NCBI GenBank assembly: GCA_905178155.1
Contig: CAJINV010000004.1
Span: forward strand, 10,771,655 to 10,835,654
Direction: 5' to 3'
Length of the DNA: 64,000 bases
DNA from: Amoebophrya sp. A120
Taxonomy: Eukaryota; Sar; Dinophyceae; Syndiniales; Amoebophryaceae
Shown: in pieces, positions 9,758-21,200 of the stretch
Position numbering within the stretch: the stretch's first letter is position 1
How the letters are laid out: each line of letters starts with the position of its first letter
Translations under genes and position numbers: made by a program
The notes under the pieces: model-generated
Seen by the model: only the letters and a program-made list of their open reading frames with translations
Database searches by the model: none
What the model was told of the DNA's origin: nothing

Positions 9758-10455
9758 AACAGCGACACAGTAGAACAACCGAAGATCAACAGCAATACAC
9801 CCTAGTAGTATGGAGCAGTAGAACAGCCGAAGAACACAGCAGTGCGGTACCGAGACGACCAGCATTTTCCCCTCTACATGTTCCCGTTTCCCGATGGGTT
9901 TGAGGATGTTGTCTGAAGTGAGTCGCAAGAATAGCTTGCTGGTGCTGCATGCACGAAAGAACATCGAGTAGATAGTTAGTCAGGTTGGCCTGCCCTGTTC
10001 TCGTGTGTGCCGTTGTTAAGATCTTGTAGTTCTGCTTCGGCGCGATTCGGTTGCAGAAGAAAGTTATAGGATCTCGATGTATTGGATTGCCGCTCCTACG
10101 CGCCAGGTGTCGTTCACACTTCGGTCTGACGTCGTAGGAAGCAAGTCTGTTGTTGTAAGTCTCGAACACATCAACACAGGAGCGGAATCGGTAGCAGTGA
10201 TTTTCGTCCGTTGAGTATCCGAGTGGGGTTACTCATTTACACTGTGAGGATGGAAAGGTTCACGATAGGCATAAGCATAGGCGTAGGCTGGCTAGGCTTA
10301 GGCTGTACGATTCTACTAGGCTAGGCATGGTGTACGATGCTACTGGCTACGGTCCGAACGTCTTGGGCGTTTTGCACGTTGCCGAAGGGGTGCGGTATCT
10401 TGTACGAAAATCATCAGGCTGACCGACCTGAGTCACTGTATATCTCGTACCGACA
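9758..10455. other. Non-coding; probable LTR of the minus-strand Copia element
   Basis: There is no convincing ORF here. On the minus strand it lies directly beyond the polypurine tract at 10456-10467 and begins TGTCGG, as an LTR should. A patch at 10266-10330 consists of imperfect TAGGC-containing repeats. The second LTR copy was not found upstream of the element. Confidence 0.4.
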
Positions 10456-10467
10456 TTCCCCCCCTCC
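10456..10467 (-). other. Polypurine tract of the Copia element
   Basis: On the minus strand this reads GGAGGGGGGGAA followed by TGTCGG, the expected junction between a polypurine tract and a 3' LTR. It lies 60 bases beyond the RNase H stop. Confidence 0.55.
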
Positions 10468-10524
10468 GTAACTTGTGCGACGCTCGCACAATTTGCGGAC
10501 TTGTAAGCCTTGTGCGTAGCCGTA

Positions 10525-11325
10525 CTAAAAATTTTCTCGATCGCTTTCTTCGTACATCGCGTCGATGTCCGGAGCGAGAGATTCAAAAATTTGTATGTAC
10601 TGATGAGGGCGAACCTGCTTCGTAAGCGGGTCGGCGCGGTTGACATCAGTTGGCACACAGCAGAGCGATTTGAAATTTTCTTGCACTAAACTGTAGCGAA
10701 GCATGTAGCGCTTACTTTTCTTGGTGGGCAAACTTGTTTTGGACAGTGCCAGCGCAGACTGATTGTCGGAGAAGATCAGAGGTAGCTCTTTTTCTTCTAG
10801 CAACCACTCTAGATACCCCTGGCCCTGCGACAGGCGGATGGTATCGTAGATCGCAACAAACTCGGCTTCGCATGTGCTGTGTGCTCGGATGGCCTGCCGC
10901 GCAGACTTCCAGCGCACAGGAGTTCCTTTGTAATAAATGATCGAGCCCGTGGTCGATCGGAACGTCACAGAACATCCCGCGAAGTCACTGTCTGCGAATG
11001 CTGTGAAGTCGCTAAACTTTTTCTCGTAACCCCCTTCCCTTGCGATGTTTCGATAAGAGAAGTTGAAAGCAGCTTCGTTCTCTGGAGAGTAGGTCAGCCC
11101 TCGATCCAAAGAGCCACTCAGGTATTGGAGAATACGTTTTGCGCCTTTTATGCGTTTTTCAGTTGTCACCGGATGAATCGATCGCGCCACACGTTGCGTC
11201 GCGAGGGCGATATCCGGGCGACACATGTTCGCAACATGCTGCAATCCTCCCACCAGCGACCGAATAGGAAAAGTTTTATTTTTCCGGACCCGTGTCCAAT
11301 CGATCCGAGGTGCATGGAGTGCCAA
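10525..11325 (-). CDS. Copia pol: connection and RNase H domain (shifted frame)
   Basis: It starts by overlapping the end of the reverse transcriptase frame and continues it: SLVGGLQHVANMCRPDIALA is the usual Copia segment after the reverse transcriptase. The RNase H then shows FADSDFAG, RWKSARQ, STCEAEF and IFSDNQSALAL. The Asp and Glu residues of its active site are present. ADPLTK near the end is a hallmark of Copia RNase H C-termini. The one-base shift relative to the upstream frame occurs at a GGAAAAATAAAA tract. It probably reflects decay or a homopolymer error rather than a programmed site. Confidence 0.92.
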   Translation of the reverse strand: MALHAPRIDWTRVRKNKTFPIRSLVGGLQHVANMCRPDIALATQRVARSIHPVTTEKRIKGAKRILQYLSGSLDRGLTYSPENEAAFNFSYRNIAREGGYEKKFSDFTAFADSDFAGCSVTFRSTTGSIIYYKGTPVRWKSARQAIRAHSTCEAEFVAIYDTIRLSQGQGYLEWLLEEKELPLIFSDNQSALALSKTSLPTKKSKRYMLRYSLVQENFKSLCCVPTDVNRADPLTKQVRPHQYIQIFESLAPDIDAMYEESDRENF

Positions 11326-13186
11326 CTTGTCTGCGTTTGTCCATGTTGAACTTTTTCAAAAGTTTGCGAATGTGCTCCGCCATTGTGATGCTAAGCCGAC
11401 GCTCAGCTTGGCAGTAAGCAACTTCTGCACCTAAGACATCCCATTTCAACCACTTGCCATCTACCCGGGGCGGAATGATTTTGCCTGGGAACTTTTTCCA
11501 AATTTCGTCGCGCGCTTTTTCAACTTCCTTCTTGTTGGGCCCTGCCAGGAGTGTGTCATCGACGTAAAGTGAAAGCGTTAGATCACCTTTGCGCCAAAGA
11601 CCGGGCTCGGTCGGATTCATCTCCCAGCCTGCCTCGCGTAAGTAGGCTGCGTACGTATCATACCACTTGCGCGGGCTGATTCGCAATCCATAAAGGCTTT
11701 TGAGGAGACGGACGAGGGGACCTCTGTCAGAGCCGGGCTCGGCCCAATGGGGAGGCAGACGGACAAAAACTCTTTCGGCTTTTGGATCACTGTCATCCGT
11801 GTTCAGCGTTGCCAGGATGAAAGCATTGCTGATATCGAAGGACTCGATAAAGTGACCTTTCGAAGCGGCATCGATGAGCAGTACTCTACTCGCACAGTGC
11901 GACACTGTGGGCGAGAAGACCTCGGAGGCCATGGCTTTCGTTTGTCGGCTGCCCAGCGCTACTAGCCGTGCTTTGTAGCGGCCGTCGCGCTTCTTGGTGT
12001 AGATCACCACGCTGGGGATCACTTCATCCTTTGGCTTTAGCTCGCCGGGCTTTACTGGGCGCCAACAGCCAAGGGCTTCGAGTTGGCATGTCTCAAGATT
12101 TCCTGCCTCGATGTACTTAGTCGCGTCTTCACTCTCCAGAGCCTTCTTGTGCGTGAGCTGTAACGCATAAGCGACTCGCTCTTCGGTCTCAAGATCATTC
12201 TGCTTTTCCCACGCGCGATCGACTGCGGCGTCGATGTGGGCTAGAAAGATCTTTTCGAACTCGTCTTCCGATGCCTGAATCTGGTTGGCCGAGGGGCCTG
12301 GGGGTTCCGGATTCGGCTTCTTTTTCTTTGGGCCTGGCTTTTTCCAGTGGGGTTGAGCTTTTGCCCCAGGTTTTCTGCCGCGTTTCTTCACGACAAAGCC
12401 ACCATCGGGAGTTTCCTCGACCGAAATCCGCGCTGGCTGATCAAGCCCGGGGATCTCGTCGCTGGCAGCTCTTTTGTTACTTTTCGGGCCCGCCGACTGT
12501 TGTTCGTCGGTTTCTGTTGCCGAAAGTTTTCTGAATTTGGAAACTCCAACCCACTTGCGACTGGGGTTTTCGTAAACTGCTTTCCCGGACCAGCTGTCGA
12601 CTATTACTCTTGAACTGCCTGAATCGAGGTAAGTGAGCTGCGTCTCACGTGTACCGTCAAGATCCAACGCAGATGGACCGTCTCGATTTCCGCTGGGGGA
12701 AAACAAGGCAACCCGGGGACAGACGTGGTGTCTAACCCACTCGCAGGCCGTTTCAGTCCAATAGTCTTGCTGTGTCTCTTTAGCTTGCGCCGGAATTGGG
12801 GCTGCTGAAGCAGGTGGAGCACCGATGGACGGGGCATGACTTCCCTCCTGGGCCACCGGGCCCACGACAACAATTCCCGCCTCACTATCAAGCTGGGTAT
12901 TTACATTTTCCAGAATCGCCTCAAGTTTGCTTTGCTTGAGAGAATCCCAAAACTTGACGTCGCGAAACTCCTCGACGCGAAACGCTTCCCCTGAAGTCGT
13001 TCGCTCGTCGGGGCACCATCTACCCACGCGGTAGGTGCTGTTTTGGAGACTATACCCTAGAAAGACGCCGGGTGGGTATCTTTCTTGCAGTTTGGTTACC
13101 GGGCCTAAAACCTTGCCGAAGCACAAGCAGCCAAATTTTCGAAAATGACTCCGGCTAGGCTCTCGCTCATACTTCCAAAAGTACGC
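11276..13186 (-). CDS. Copia pol: integrase C-terminus and reverse transcriptase
   Basis: The minus-strand frame is open from 13186 down to a stop at 11276; an internal Met lies at 13126. It begins with the FGC...FGKV and GVFLGYS motifs that end Copia integrases. A long polar linker (Lys/Pro-rich near 12300) follows, and then the reverse transcriptase with FDISNAFILA, KSLYGLRISPRKWYD and LYVDDTLLAG. The YVDD box holds the two catalytic Asp. The frame ends prematurely at an A-rich tract just before the conserved segment leading into RNase H, which continues in another frame (10525-11325). Two in-frame stops lie just upstream of 13186. The domain assignment is secure; activity is unlikely. Confidence 0.92.
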   Translation of the reverse strand, partial: AYFWKYEREPSRSHFRKFGCLCFGKVLGPVTKLQERYPPGVFLGYSLQNSTYRVGRWCPDERTTSGEAFRVEEFRDVKFWDSLKQSKLEAILENVNTQLDSEAGIVVVGPVAQEGSHAPSIGAPPASAAPIPAQAKETQQDYWTETACEWVRHHVCPRVALFSPSGNRDGPSALDLDGTRETQLTYLDSGSSRVIVDSWSGKAVYENPSRKWVGVSKFRKLSATETDEQQSAGPKSNKRAASDEIPGLDQPARISVEETPDGGFVVKKRGRKPGAKAQPHWKKPGPKKKKPNPEPPGPSANQIQASEDEFEKIFLAHIDAAVDRAWEKQNDLETEERVAYALQLTHKKALESEDATKYIEAGNLETCQLEALGCWRPVKPGELKPKDEVIPSVVIYTKKRDGRYKARLVALGSRQTKAMASEVFSPTVSHCASRVLLIDAASKGHFIESFDISNAFILATLNTDDSDPKAERVFVRLPPHWAEPGSDRGPLVRLLKSLYGLRISPRKWYDTYAAYLREAGWEMNPTEPGLWRKGDLTLSLYVDDTLLAGPNKKEVEKARDEIWKKFPGKIIPPRVDGKWLKWDVLGAEVAYCQAERRLSITMAEHIRKLLKKFNMDKRRQVGTPCTSDRLDTGPEK

Positions 13187-13400
13187 TCATCATGGCTCCA
13201 CAAGGCTGCGTCACTGATTCCGTTTTCACTTTTTAGCCTGTTTTGCTTGTGGAGATCATCCCGTACTATCACATCACCGAGACTGTTCGATGCGCGTCTA
13301 CAACTAGCTCGATGTGTAGTCAAGGTGGCGAGATGATCTTCGAGATGAAGCGGCTCGTGGAGGTGCTGTTCGAAATCTGTCAAACGTAATAAATGACCAG

Positions 13401-14333
13401 AGTTTCAATTCGACTTAGAATTTCAAACTCAAGATCCGAAAAATATAAAGCAATTTCTTTATTTTGTAGGCGACAAATCACAACCAGTCCCAGCGTTTGT
13501 CAGTACTAGCAGTGCACTATGTACAACTACATGTGCATATAAGTCTCCTGCAAAGTAGTTTAAGTTGTCTGTGGCGCACGTGCATTGCAATGAGTAGACA
13601 GAGCGCTTCTGTCTACTTGTACTACAGCACAGAGCAGATCACTCTAATTTCAAAAAAGCGCCCAATTTGTTCCAAGTAACACATGAGTATATCCATTTTG
13701 TTTCATCATGTCGATGGCAGCTGCGCCATGTTGCACTAGCGCCGCGACCGCCGTTTTGGCAAAAGGGGCTATGGGAGACGATCGCAGAGTAATATTCCCA
13801 TTTTTATCATTGCATATCCAGTATGAGAATATTAGATACAGCATCTGTCTTCGGCGCGAGCTATTTTCTAAAGATGTCAATTTTTTGAAACGAATAAGAA
13901 GGCGCATTCGGCCTTTCTACTGACATGATGTCCCTCTCTCAAGCTGGAAACATTTGGTGCAGAAATGCAAAAATGAGAAGAAGCATTTTTTCGCCGTGAC
14001 GTTATATATTAGAGCACTACATGTAGGACAGAAAAATAAAACGAAAATGGGGGCCGCGAAAGCAGGAAGCAGAAGAACTTTAAGTAAACAGTCCGTATGG
14101 ATTGCAAATGTTTTTGGGCGGTCGGAAGCACAGCAGAGCGCTGTTATGTTGTGTCAGTGTGACCCAGATGAAGGTCCGGCTTGTATCGCACGTTTGGCAG
14201 AGAAGATGAAGGTTTCTCAATGCCTAATCGGCACGACAAATTCCTGGTGTCGGTGACAAGAGCGGGAAACTCTTGCTGTCCATGCATGACAGATTTTTGT
14301 GAAATGCGCATCACAGGAGCTTTGCATTATATG
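13401..14333. other. Non-coding stretch
   Basis: Only short frames are present here and none is convincing. No RNA gene or strong repeat is seen. Confidence 0.45.
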
Positions 14334-15025
14334 TAGTGAGGTCACGAACGTTCTAATCTAGCGGTTTTTTTGACAGGCAGTGCGCAAAACGACCGGCAGT
14401 TATCAAGCGGGCGGAAGTGTTTTTGGGCATAAAAAATTTTCAATTATCAAGCAGCCGGGGCTTTGCCGTCAAACAAGCCCGAGCGGATTCTATCGATTCC
14501 CGCTTGATAAAACGACGCAGGGGAGCCGGCAAAAGGGGCGCCCTTCTGAGGCGCCCACCGCCTTAGTTTCTGGCGGTTTTGGCCGCCCAAAAAGGGGCGC
14601 TCAAAAAGCAGCAGTCCGAAAAAAACAGCGAAGCCGCATAGTATGGGCCCCATTTTGGCCCACATCCGAGCCGCCCAAAAGACGCCACCAAAATCCGCCA
14701 TCTCAGAGGCGGACTTAAGGCCAGAAGATGAGGCATCTTAACAAAAAAAACCAAAAGAAACAAAGTCAGCCAAAAGCAAAAAGCGAATCCGCATGCTATT
14801 GGCCCGATTTGGGGGCCCATGGGGCCGACCCGGGGGTGGGGCCTGGCGGGGCCATAGCATGCGGGGAAGGTTTTTCGATTCGAAACCAAATGGAGGCCAG
14901 TTCTGGATCGACATTTTTAGCGACCGCCGTGCCGTCGTGCATAACATTACTCACGATGGCACGGTGGGCAGAGAAGTCGCTTCTGTTTTTAGCGTGAAGA
15001 CAAAAAAACCGCCATGACCTCACTA
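14334..15025. mobile_element. Small element with terminal inverted repeats
   Basis: TAGTGAGGTCA at 14334 is repeated in inverse at 15015-15025. Just inside, GCGGTTTTTTTG (left) pairs with CAAAAAAACCGC (right). The left arm carries about 16 extra bases. The interior of about 640 bp is GC-rich, with repeated GGGCCC-like blocks and no ORF that I believe. This fits a non-autonomous, MITE-like element, but no clear target duplication was found. Confidence 0.45.
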
Positions 15026-15223
15026 CCCCCGCTGAGGCGGCTATTATTGGTTCTAGACCCAGAGATATTTGCAATCGTGCACAGTCCGTGGCACTGTTCG
15101 TCCTCCGCCTACCACTTCATCTGGCGGCCCAGGCAACCTGAATGACCATCCACGATAGCAGCCCTTGCAGCACGAATTCCTCGGGATCCACCGTTGTGGT
15201 GAACAAGTAGTACATAAAGTAGA

Positions 15224-18200
15224 ATGAGTGGCGAGGACCCTCTTTCTCTCCTGAAGGCGGCCAAGCCCCGTCCTGCCGTGCCTGCAGTGGGCGGGTGCCC
15301 GGCGGGCGCCACGATAACACCAGCGAATGCTGGTGGCGGAGCTAAGTCCACCATGTTTACGGACTCTTTGTTCGATCTAGATGACGTTCTCGGTGACAAA
15401 CCCGGCGCCGGACACTATCATTTGTAAAAACGTCGTCCCTACTCCAGATTTTTCATGCAAATCTGCATGCTGGAGCTGGGCTCGGCTGTCACTGTCTCTC
15501 ATGCGCAGCCCGATGAGGAGTCGTTTCTAGTGGTGTTTTGGAATTTGTACTGCTATAATCTTCACGTCGATAGGGTGATGGATTTGTGATGCCGCTTCTT
15601 TAGGCGAGCACGACTCCTTACACTAAGTGTCCCGATTTGTCATGCGGAGTTCACAAACCTTTCGTTTCTGATTTGTGTAAGCAAAGTGCCCATCTTGGTT
15701 GACTCTGGGGCGCGGACGGTTTTGCATAGGATAGGTGCCAGCTGTTTGGCACCACGACAACGCATCCGGCCGACGCGAAAACCGCGGACTACCTGTTTGC
15801 CACCGCTGCCCCGACGACAGGAAGCGCAAACTCACTGTTCGGGGCACCAGTCGGGATGACCACGACTGCGCCGGTGGCCGGTGCTTCAGCTCCTGCGGTA
15901 GCCTCCAACCTCGGCAGTGCCACAGGCGCCGGGGCGGGGCTCAAGCCTTTGTTTCCCGCTGGTGGATCTTCGTCCTCTTCCACCGGGCGAAATGCAAATA
16001 AGAACGCCAGCATTTCTATGGGAATCTCAGGGAGGATATCGCCAGAATGAATGAATGAATGAATAATGTTTTGCACATGCAGAAGTAAGGGGACACAAAT
16101 TCCAGGCTTTGGGACACGATTTCTAAGCGGCGCATGTGAAAATTCAATTTTCTTGATTCAATAGATTGAGTCCCCGGAGTGGTTTATAGCAACGAAGAAG
16201 CGCCTTGCCATGCGGTTCCAGCGACTTCATACTTGCTGAGCCACAACAGGCTTAAGCACAGGCTCAATTTCATGCCATGCAACATAGCCAAAAAGCGCAT
16301 GACAAGTGTATCATTCCACTTCGTAAGTAAGTTTCCAACCTGACACAGCCATAACCTCCTCATCGCTTTTTGGGGACTTTGATGTGGACTTTGGCCTCCC
16401 GACGAGCAGTCTACCGGCGCCGCCCCCCGTACCGCACAATCCGTCAAACATATGCATCGGCGCAGCGACGTCTGGGTTTCGGTCTGGAAACTTGCACGCA
16501 CACTTGTGATGCTTGATCTGACTTTGCAGCGCAGCAGACAAAAAACTGTGTTCCATGAGCTGCAAGAGTGGCTGCCCACTTGATAAAAAGTAAGTAAGTA
16601 TTTGTACCGAAGGAGGGAGACAGGATTACTCTCGTGCGGACTAGGCCTCCTGCGTGTAGTAAAACCTGTGAAGAAGTAGAGTTCGTTTGTGCAGCTGAAG
16701 GCCGAGCTGCATTGGCATTGCAGATCGTCTATGTGCTCGTCTGTGTCCGATAAAGCAAGGGGCCGCATGACCAGCCTTTGCACTTTTCCAGCCCCAGACG
16801 CACAGGCATTTGCAGTGTATAAAGCAGTTCGAGCGACAACTTCCTCGACTCTTTCGACTTTCTAGACCCGCCCCCGCCTGCGGTTCCGGCACTGCATATG
16901 ATAGTGGACAACTTCATCCCCTGCTCCCTCTCGGTTAGAGCATGCATCAAAAGGTAGCATGGATGATTTTGAACCTGCCTGAAACCTGCTCATGCAGCCT
17001 CTGCGGGGCAAGTTCCGGCCCGGAGTGAAGGTGTACGTAGGAATTGGTATTTTGTTGCATCACCACAAAAAAAAATGACTAAGGGACGAGAGTAGTTGTT
17101 GTCCACTGTTATGATATAGTCGCCCAGTACGACCACGCTTGGAGGAGCTCCTGGGGCGGAATGCGGAACGGTAAAACATGCCAACACCTCCAAGAACCCG
17201 CTGTTTAATGCAGGCGGAGGGTCCTCATCCAGCACCGCCAACTTGCTTGCCTCGGATGGTCGTGCAGCTGTATCCCAGGAAAAAGTATTTCAGTTACACC
17301 TTTGCTGTAGCTTCAGCAATACAAAGTTGTTGTAGAAGAGTGAGAAAACCAAAACGTGTAAGAATTATACAGAGGTTGCTTGTCTTGCTTGGCTTCTGGC
17401 GCAATGTGTATCTGTATTAACACTTTTTTCTTTTCATACTACATCGGCTCGTCCACCACGGCGGCAGCCCCACGGCTGGGAGAGCCAGGCGGCGCACCGG
17501 GGGCACCCCTCTTTGCTGGCAAGGGACCGACCGCCGGTCCGGGTCGCGTTCCCGGTGGTGGGGGCCACCACCACAAGTCCGGATCTCGGGGTATGTTCGG
17601 CGGGCTGACCTCGCTCGCAAGTTCCGTAATGCGGCAGGGAGAAAAGATGCTGCAGCAAGCCGCGGCCGCCATGCCCGAAAACGAATTCGAACAGCCGTCG
17701 GGCGTCGCGGGGGCTGGATTCGGGCCAGACGCCGCACTGCCTTCCGGGGCCGCCCCGCCAGCGAGTGGATCCGGGGGCGGAATGTTTGGCGGCACGGCCG
17801 CCGCTCTCCCAGCGCAGCAGGGCGGCGCACCATCGGGCGAGACCAGCTTCTTGGCGTCCGGCAGTGCCTTCCTGATGAACAAGGGACCCGTAGCAACTTC
17901 GCTCGGCGGACCGGCGGCTGGTGGCCTTGTGTACGAGCCGCCCGAAGACCTCTTTGAGCTGTATAGAAGCGCACTCAGGTGTTACACATTCAGCGGTTAG
18001 AATGAAACTAACTATAAAGGAGATCATGCAAAAAGACGAGCTATGAAATATAAAAACGAAAACCTGGCTAGATTTAAATGCCCTAATCCCGTCCACCGGT
18101 TGAAAGCGGATGACAACTTAAGTAGTCCTGGAGCCTGAAAGAAGAAGTGCACTGTAATCCGGCGCAATTTGTACTGCGAAAACCGCAATAAAGCGCGCTC

Positions 18201-21200
18201 CTTTTGCTCTGCTTTTCATGGATGGCAACGGCCTTCCAGATGCACACTTCACTGTAACAGTTAGGATTTTTGCAACACCTGAGGAGGCCTCCATAAGCTG
18301 CCGGACGCGTACCGTTTCTGGAGACCGACCGTAGCGTGGTCCGGTGACGCGCACGACTCCCCCGCCTCCCGCACTGCTGACGGCCTGCGGCGAAAAGCTG
18401 CGTCGGGGACTGCTGCGAAAAGTTGGACGGCGACCGACCCGCTAGTTTCTTTGCTCGCCGGAGAGCAGATTTTGTTTGAGGTCCCGCGTGGAGGAGCGAC
18501 ACCCGCACCCGGCGCGGCCACGAACATAGCAGCGTCGTCGACGCCGCTGCAGCACGTAGACCCTAGCGGCGGGATCAAGATGGTAGTGCCCACCGTATTT
18601 CCCTGCCCCTATCCCTGCAAAAAGCTGACGGTGACCAACTACCGTCTGCATATGCAACTGAATGTCGATAGCAACCTGCTTTTTTCGGACGGCCACTGGA
18701 TCTTTTGCTCCGGCGCAGGACGTATGGATTGCAAAAATGTCTGGGTCTGGAACATTCTAAACTTGTGATGCTGTCTCTGGATTCTGAAAAAAAATTGTAT
18801 TGCATGACCAGCAAGAGGACTCCAGTTTGTGCTACACGGAGAGGGCATTTCTCATGCGGTAGAGGTATCACAAGGCGCTCCAAAAATCTGTGATGCTACG
18901 GCATGCATCACAGACATCACGGGTCATGGAAAATATGCATGACAAATCTAGAAATCTTCCAGACCCAGACATTTTTACACTTGATAGGACGAGGCCCTGC
19001 GCAACATGCAGGAGCAGACAGCAGTGCGGAGGGGGCCGTGGCTGCCTCGGGTGCTGGATATCAAATGTAAAAATGTCTGGGTCTGGAAACTTGTGATGCT
19101 GGGTGGCGTCTCATGATGAGGCCACATATGCTGGCTCAGCATGACAAGTTTCTCAGCTTCTAGGTGTTGCCTATTCTGCATGACAAACTGCGTTTCTGCA
19201 TCACAGAAAAATGGAGCTCTTGGGTAGCGTGCATGACAGATTTAAGAGTCATGCCAGACAAGCATGACAAACATGCATTCTCCAGACCCAGACATTTTTG
19301 CACTTGATACTGGACCGGTGCCACCGATTCCGGACGGTATCCTCGGAAACCAAAGCGTGCCCACCTCATCCTTCACTCTAGCAGAAACGCATGACGAATT
19401 TGTTTGGCCCGAAGTGTAGTCGTGATCAGCTGCTATCAGCGTGGCGGCAATTCACTTATTTTGCCACGCGAAACGCAAGACCAAGATTGCAAATTGTGCT
19501 TTTACCAACGAATTTATTGTAAGTACGCCAACCACTCACTCTATCTTTTTTGTAACCCTGATTAGAAGTTACACAGCCCACAGACAACCTAAGAAAACCC
19601 AAAAACTAACTCGTGCACTATTTTTTTCGGGCTGCGCTAGCGCTGTCGACCACACGTTTAAGGCATGATGAAAGCAACAATTTTGGGGGTGGGTACGTTA
19701 TTTTTGACCAGGACACGCGAATTTACTGCCTCGGTGCAAGATGAGACAGCTCTTCGCGGGGTCACAGCGTCTTCATCTCCCTCCAACGCCTTGACAAGTA
19801 CTAGTTCAGCGAGCAGTTCTTCCTCCCTTCCCGCATGGCTACACGAAGCGGGGCTCCTGTCCATTCCGTGGGGCGCAGTACTCAGCATATGCACTGCAAA
19901 TACCTAGATCAACATCTGCGTCGGGGCACTATTCTTTGAAGCGTGCCATCCCTAGCGCAGTGACAACATTGAAGTACTTAGAGCTATGTACGTAAGTATT
20001 GGAAAATCTAAGTCGACCGTCCTATATTAATGTTGTCGAGAACGAAGTACCATTACGAAGAAATGAGTGTGTCGAGATCTGGCATGGGAGAATCAGGAAG
20101 ACAAACTGCCCGCACCTGGCCAGACGCTAGATGGCTGCTACATATTTGCGGGTGATAAAGCATCAAACAGTACGATTCCAGTGGGGTAGCCCGTGTAAAA
20201 ACTGCGCGTAGTCATGAAGTGCGTTCTTTTCGCGCTTTTGCACTAAGCAACAACCTGCTAAGACACAGATGTATGATGCTGAAGAAGAACGTATACAACA
20301 GTAAGTAGTATGTTTATGCTATATGGAAATCTAAATGCACATGAACATTATCGATAGGCATGACTGCAAGATCGGGCGTGCAGACGTGTGCCTCGTCATG
20401 ATTAGCTAGTGTGGCCGCTGGACCAAGCCGCTAGCTTGCCCTGATCGGCTGCAATGAAGACCCTTCCTCATAATTGGGCATTCTCCAGCTGCACGTTCCA
20501 AAACAAACATGATCGGGCAGCCATTCCCCGGGCAGGATCGGGCTGGTGAAGGGGGCCGCAGTCACGGTGGGGAGGTGCGGGCTTTCGCATGGGTTAGCCC
20601 TCGCCCGCGGGGGCTACCATCCGCATGTAGCGCAGGGTTGGGATGAGCTGCTAGTCAGTGTTGGATCTCTTGTTTGGGCATGTTTTATTGCCGCGGGCAG
20701 CCGCAGCACTACAGTGCCGGGAGGTGAATTTCGCGGGAGTGTCTAGATGATGAGTAGCTGGGGCTCGACTTATAATCTCTACGAGTTGCATTGCATTGGG
20801 GGCCAGTGGGGCCAGCAGGCCTTTTTGTCTGTCGCACGCTTCGGCTATGGGGATGCACCGGCCTGGAGCTACCTTGCTTTTTCGGCCGGCTACGTTTGGC
20901 CAGGCGGTCTCCCCCCGTCGGCCTGATGTCAGTATTACCCCTCAACAGCAAGGGTGGGTAGGAATTCTTTTCCTTTGGTTTTCGTCTTTAATGCAGGTCG
21001 GGCTGGGATTTCTGGCGGTTTCTATCTCTATGTGATTGTCGGGTTTGTGAACGTCACAACTAGGCTTTGGCGGCTTGAGGGGGACCGACTGGCATTTTCT
21101 CTCTATCGCTTTCGGAGGGCCGAGTTCGTGCTCGCTCCTTTTCCCAGGGGGTTTTGCCCCCTGGCGTTTACGGTAGTTTTGGCCTTGTTGTTCGGTGGGG

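Larger units (their letters stand above)
10440..13400 (-). mobile_element. Degenerate Ty1/Copia LTR retrotransposon
   Basis: Minus-strand coding sequence shows, in order, an integrase C-terminal region, reverse transcriptase and RNase H, which is the Copia order. It is followed by a polypurine tract and a presumed LTR. The reading frame is broken at about 11300 and again upstream of 13186, and no 5' LTR, gag or integrase core is intact. It therefore looks 5'-truncated and inactive. It is oriented opposite to all cellular genes here. Confidence 0.88.

Noticed and set aside
16045-16064. Short (GAAT)n microsatellite
   Set aside because: Only about five units, which is ordinary simple sequence in an intron.
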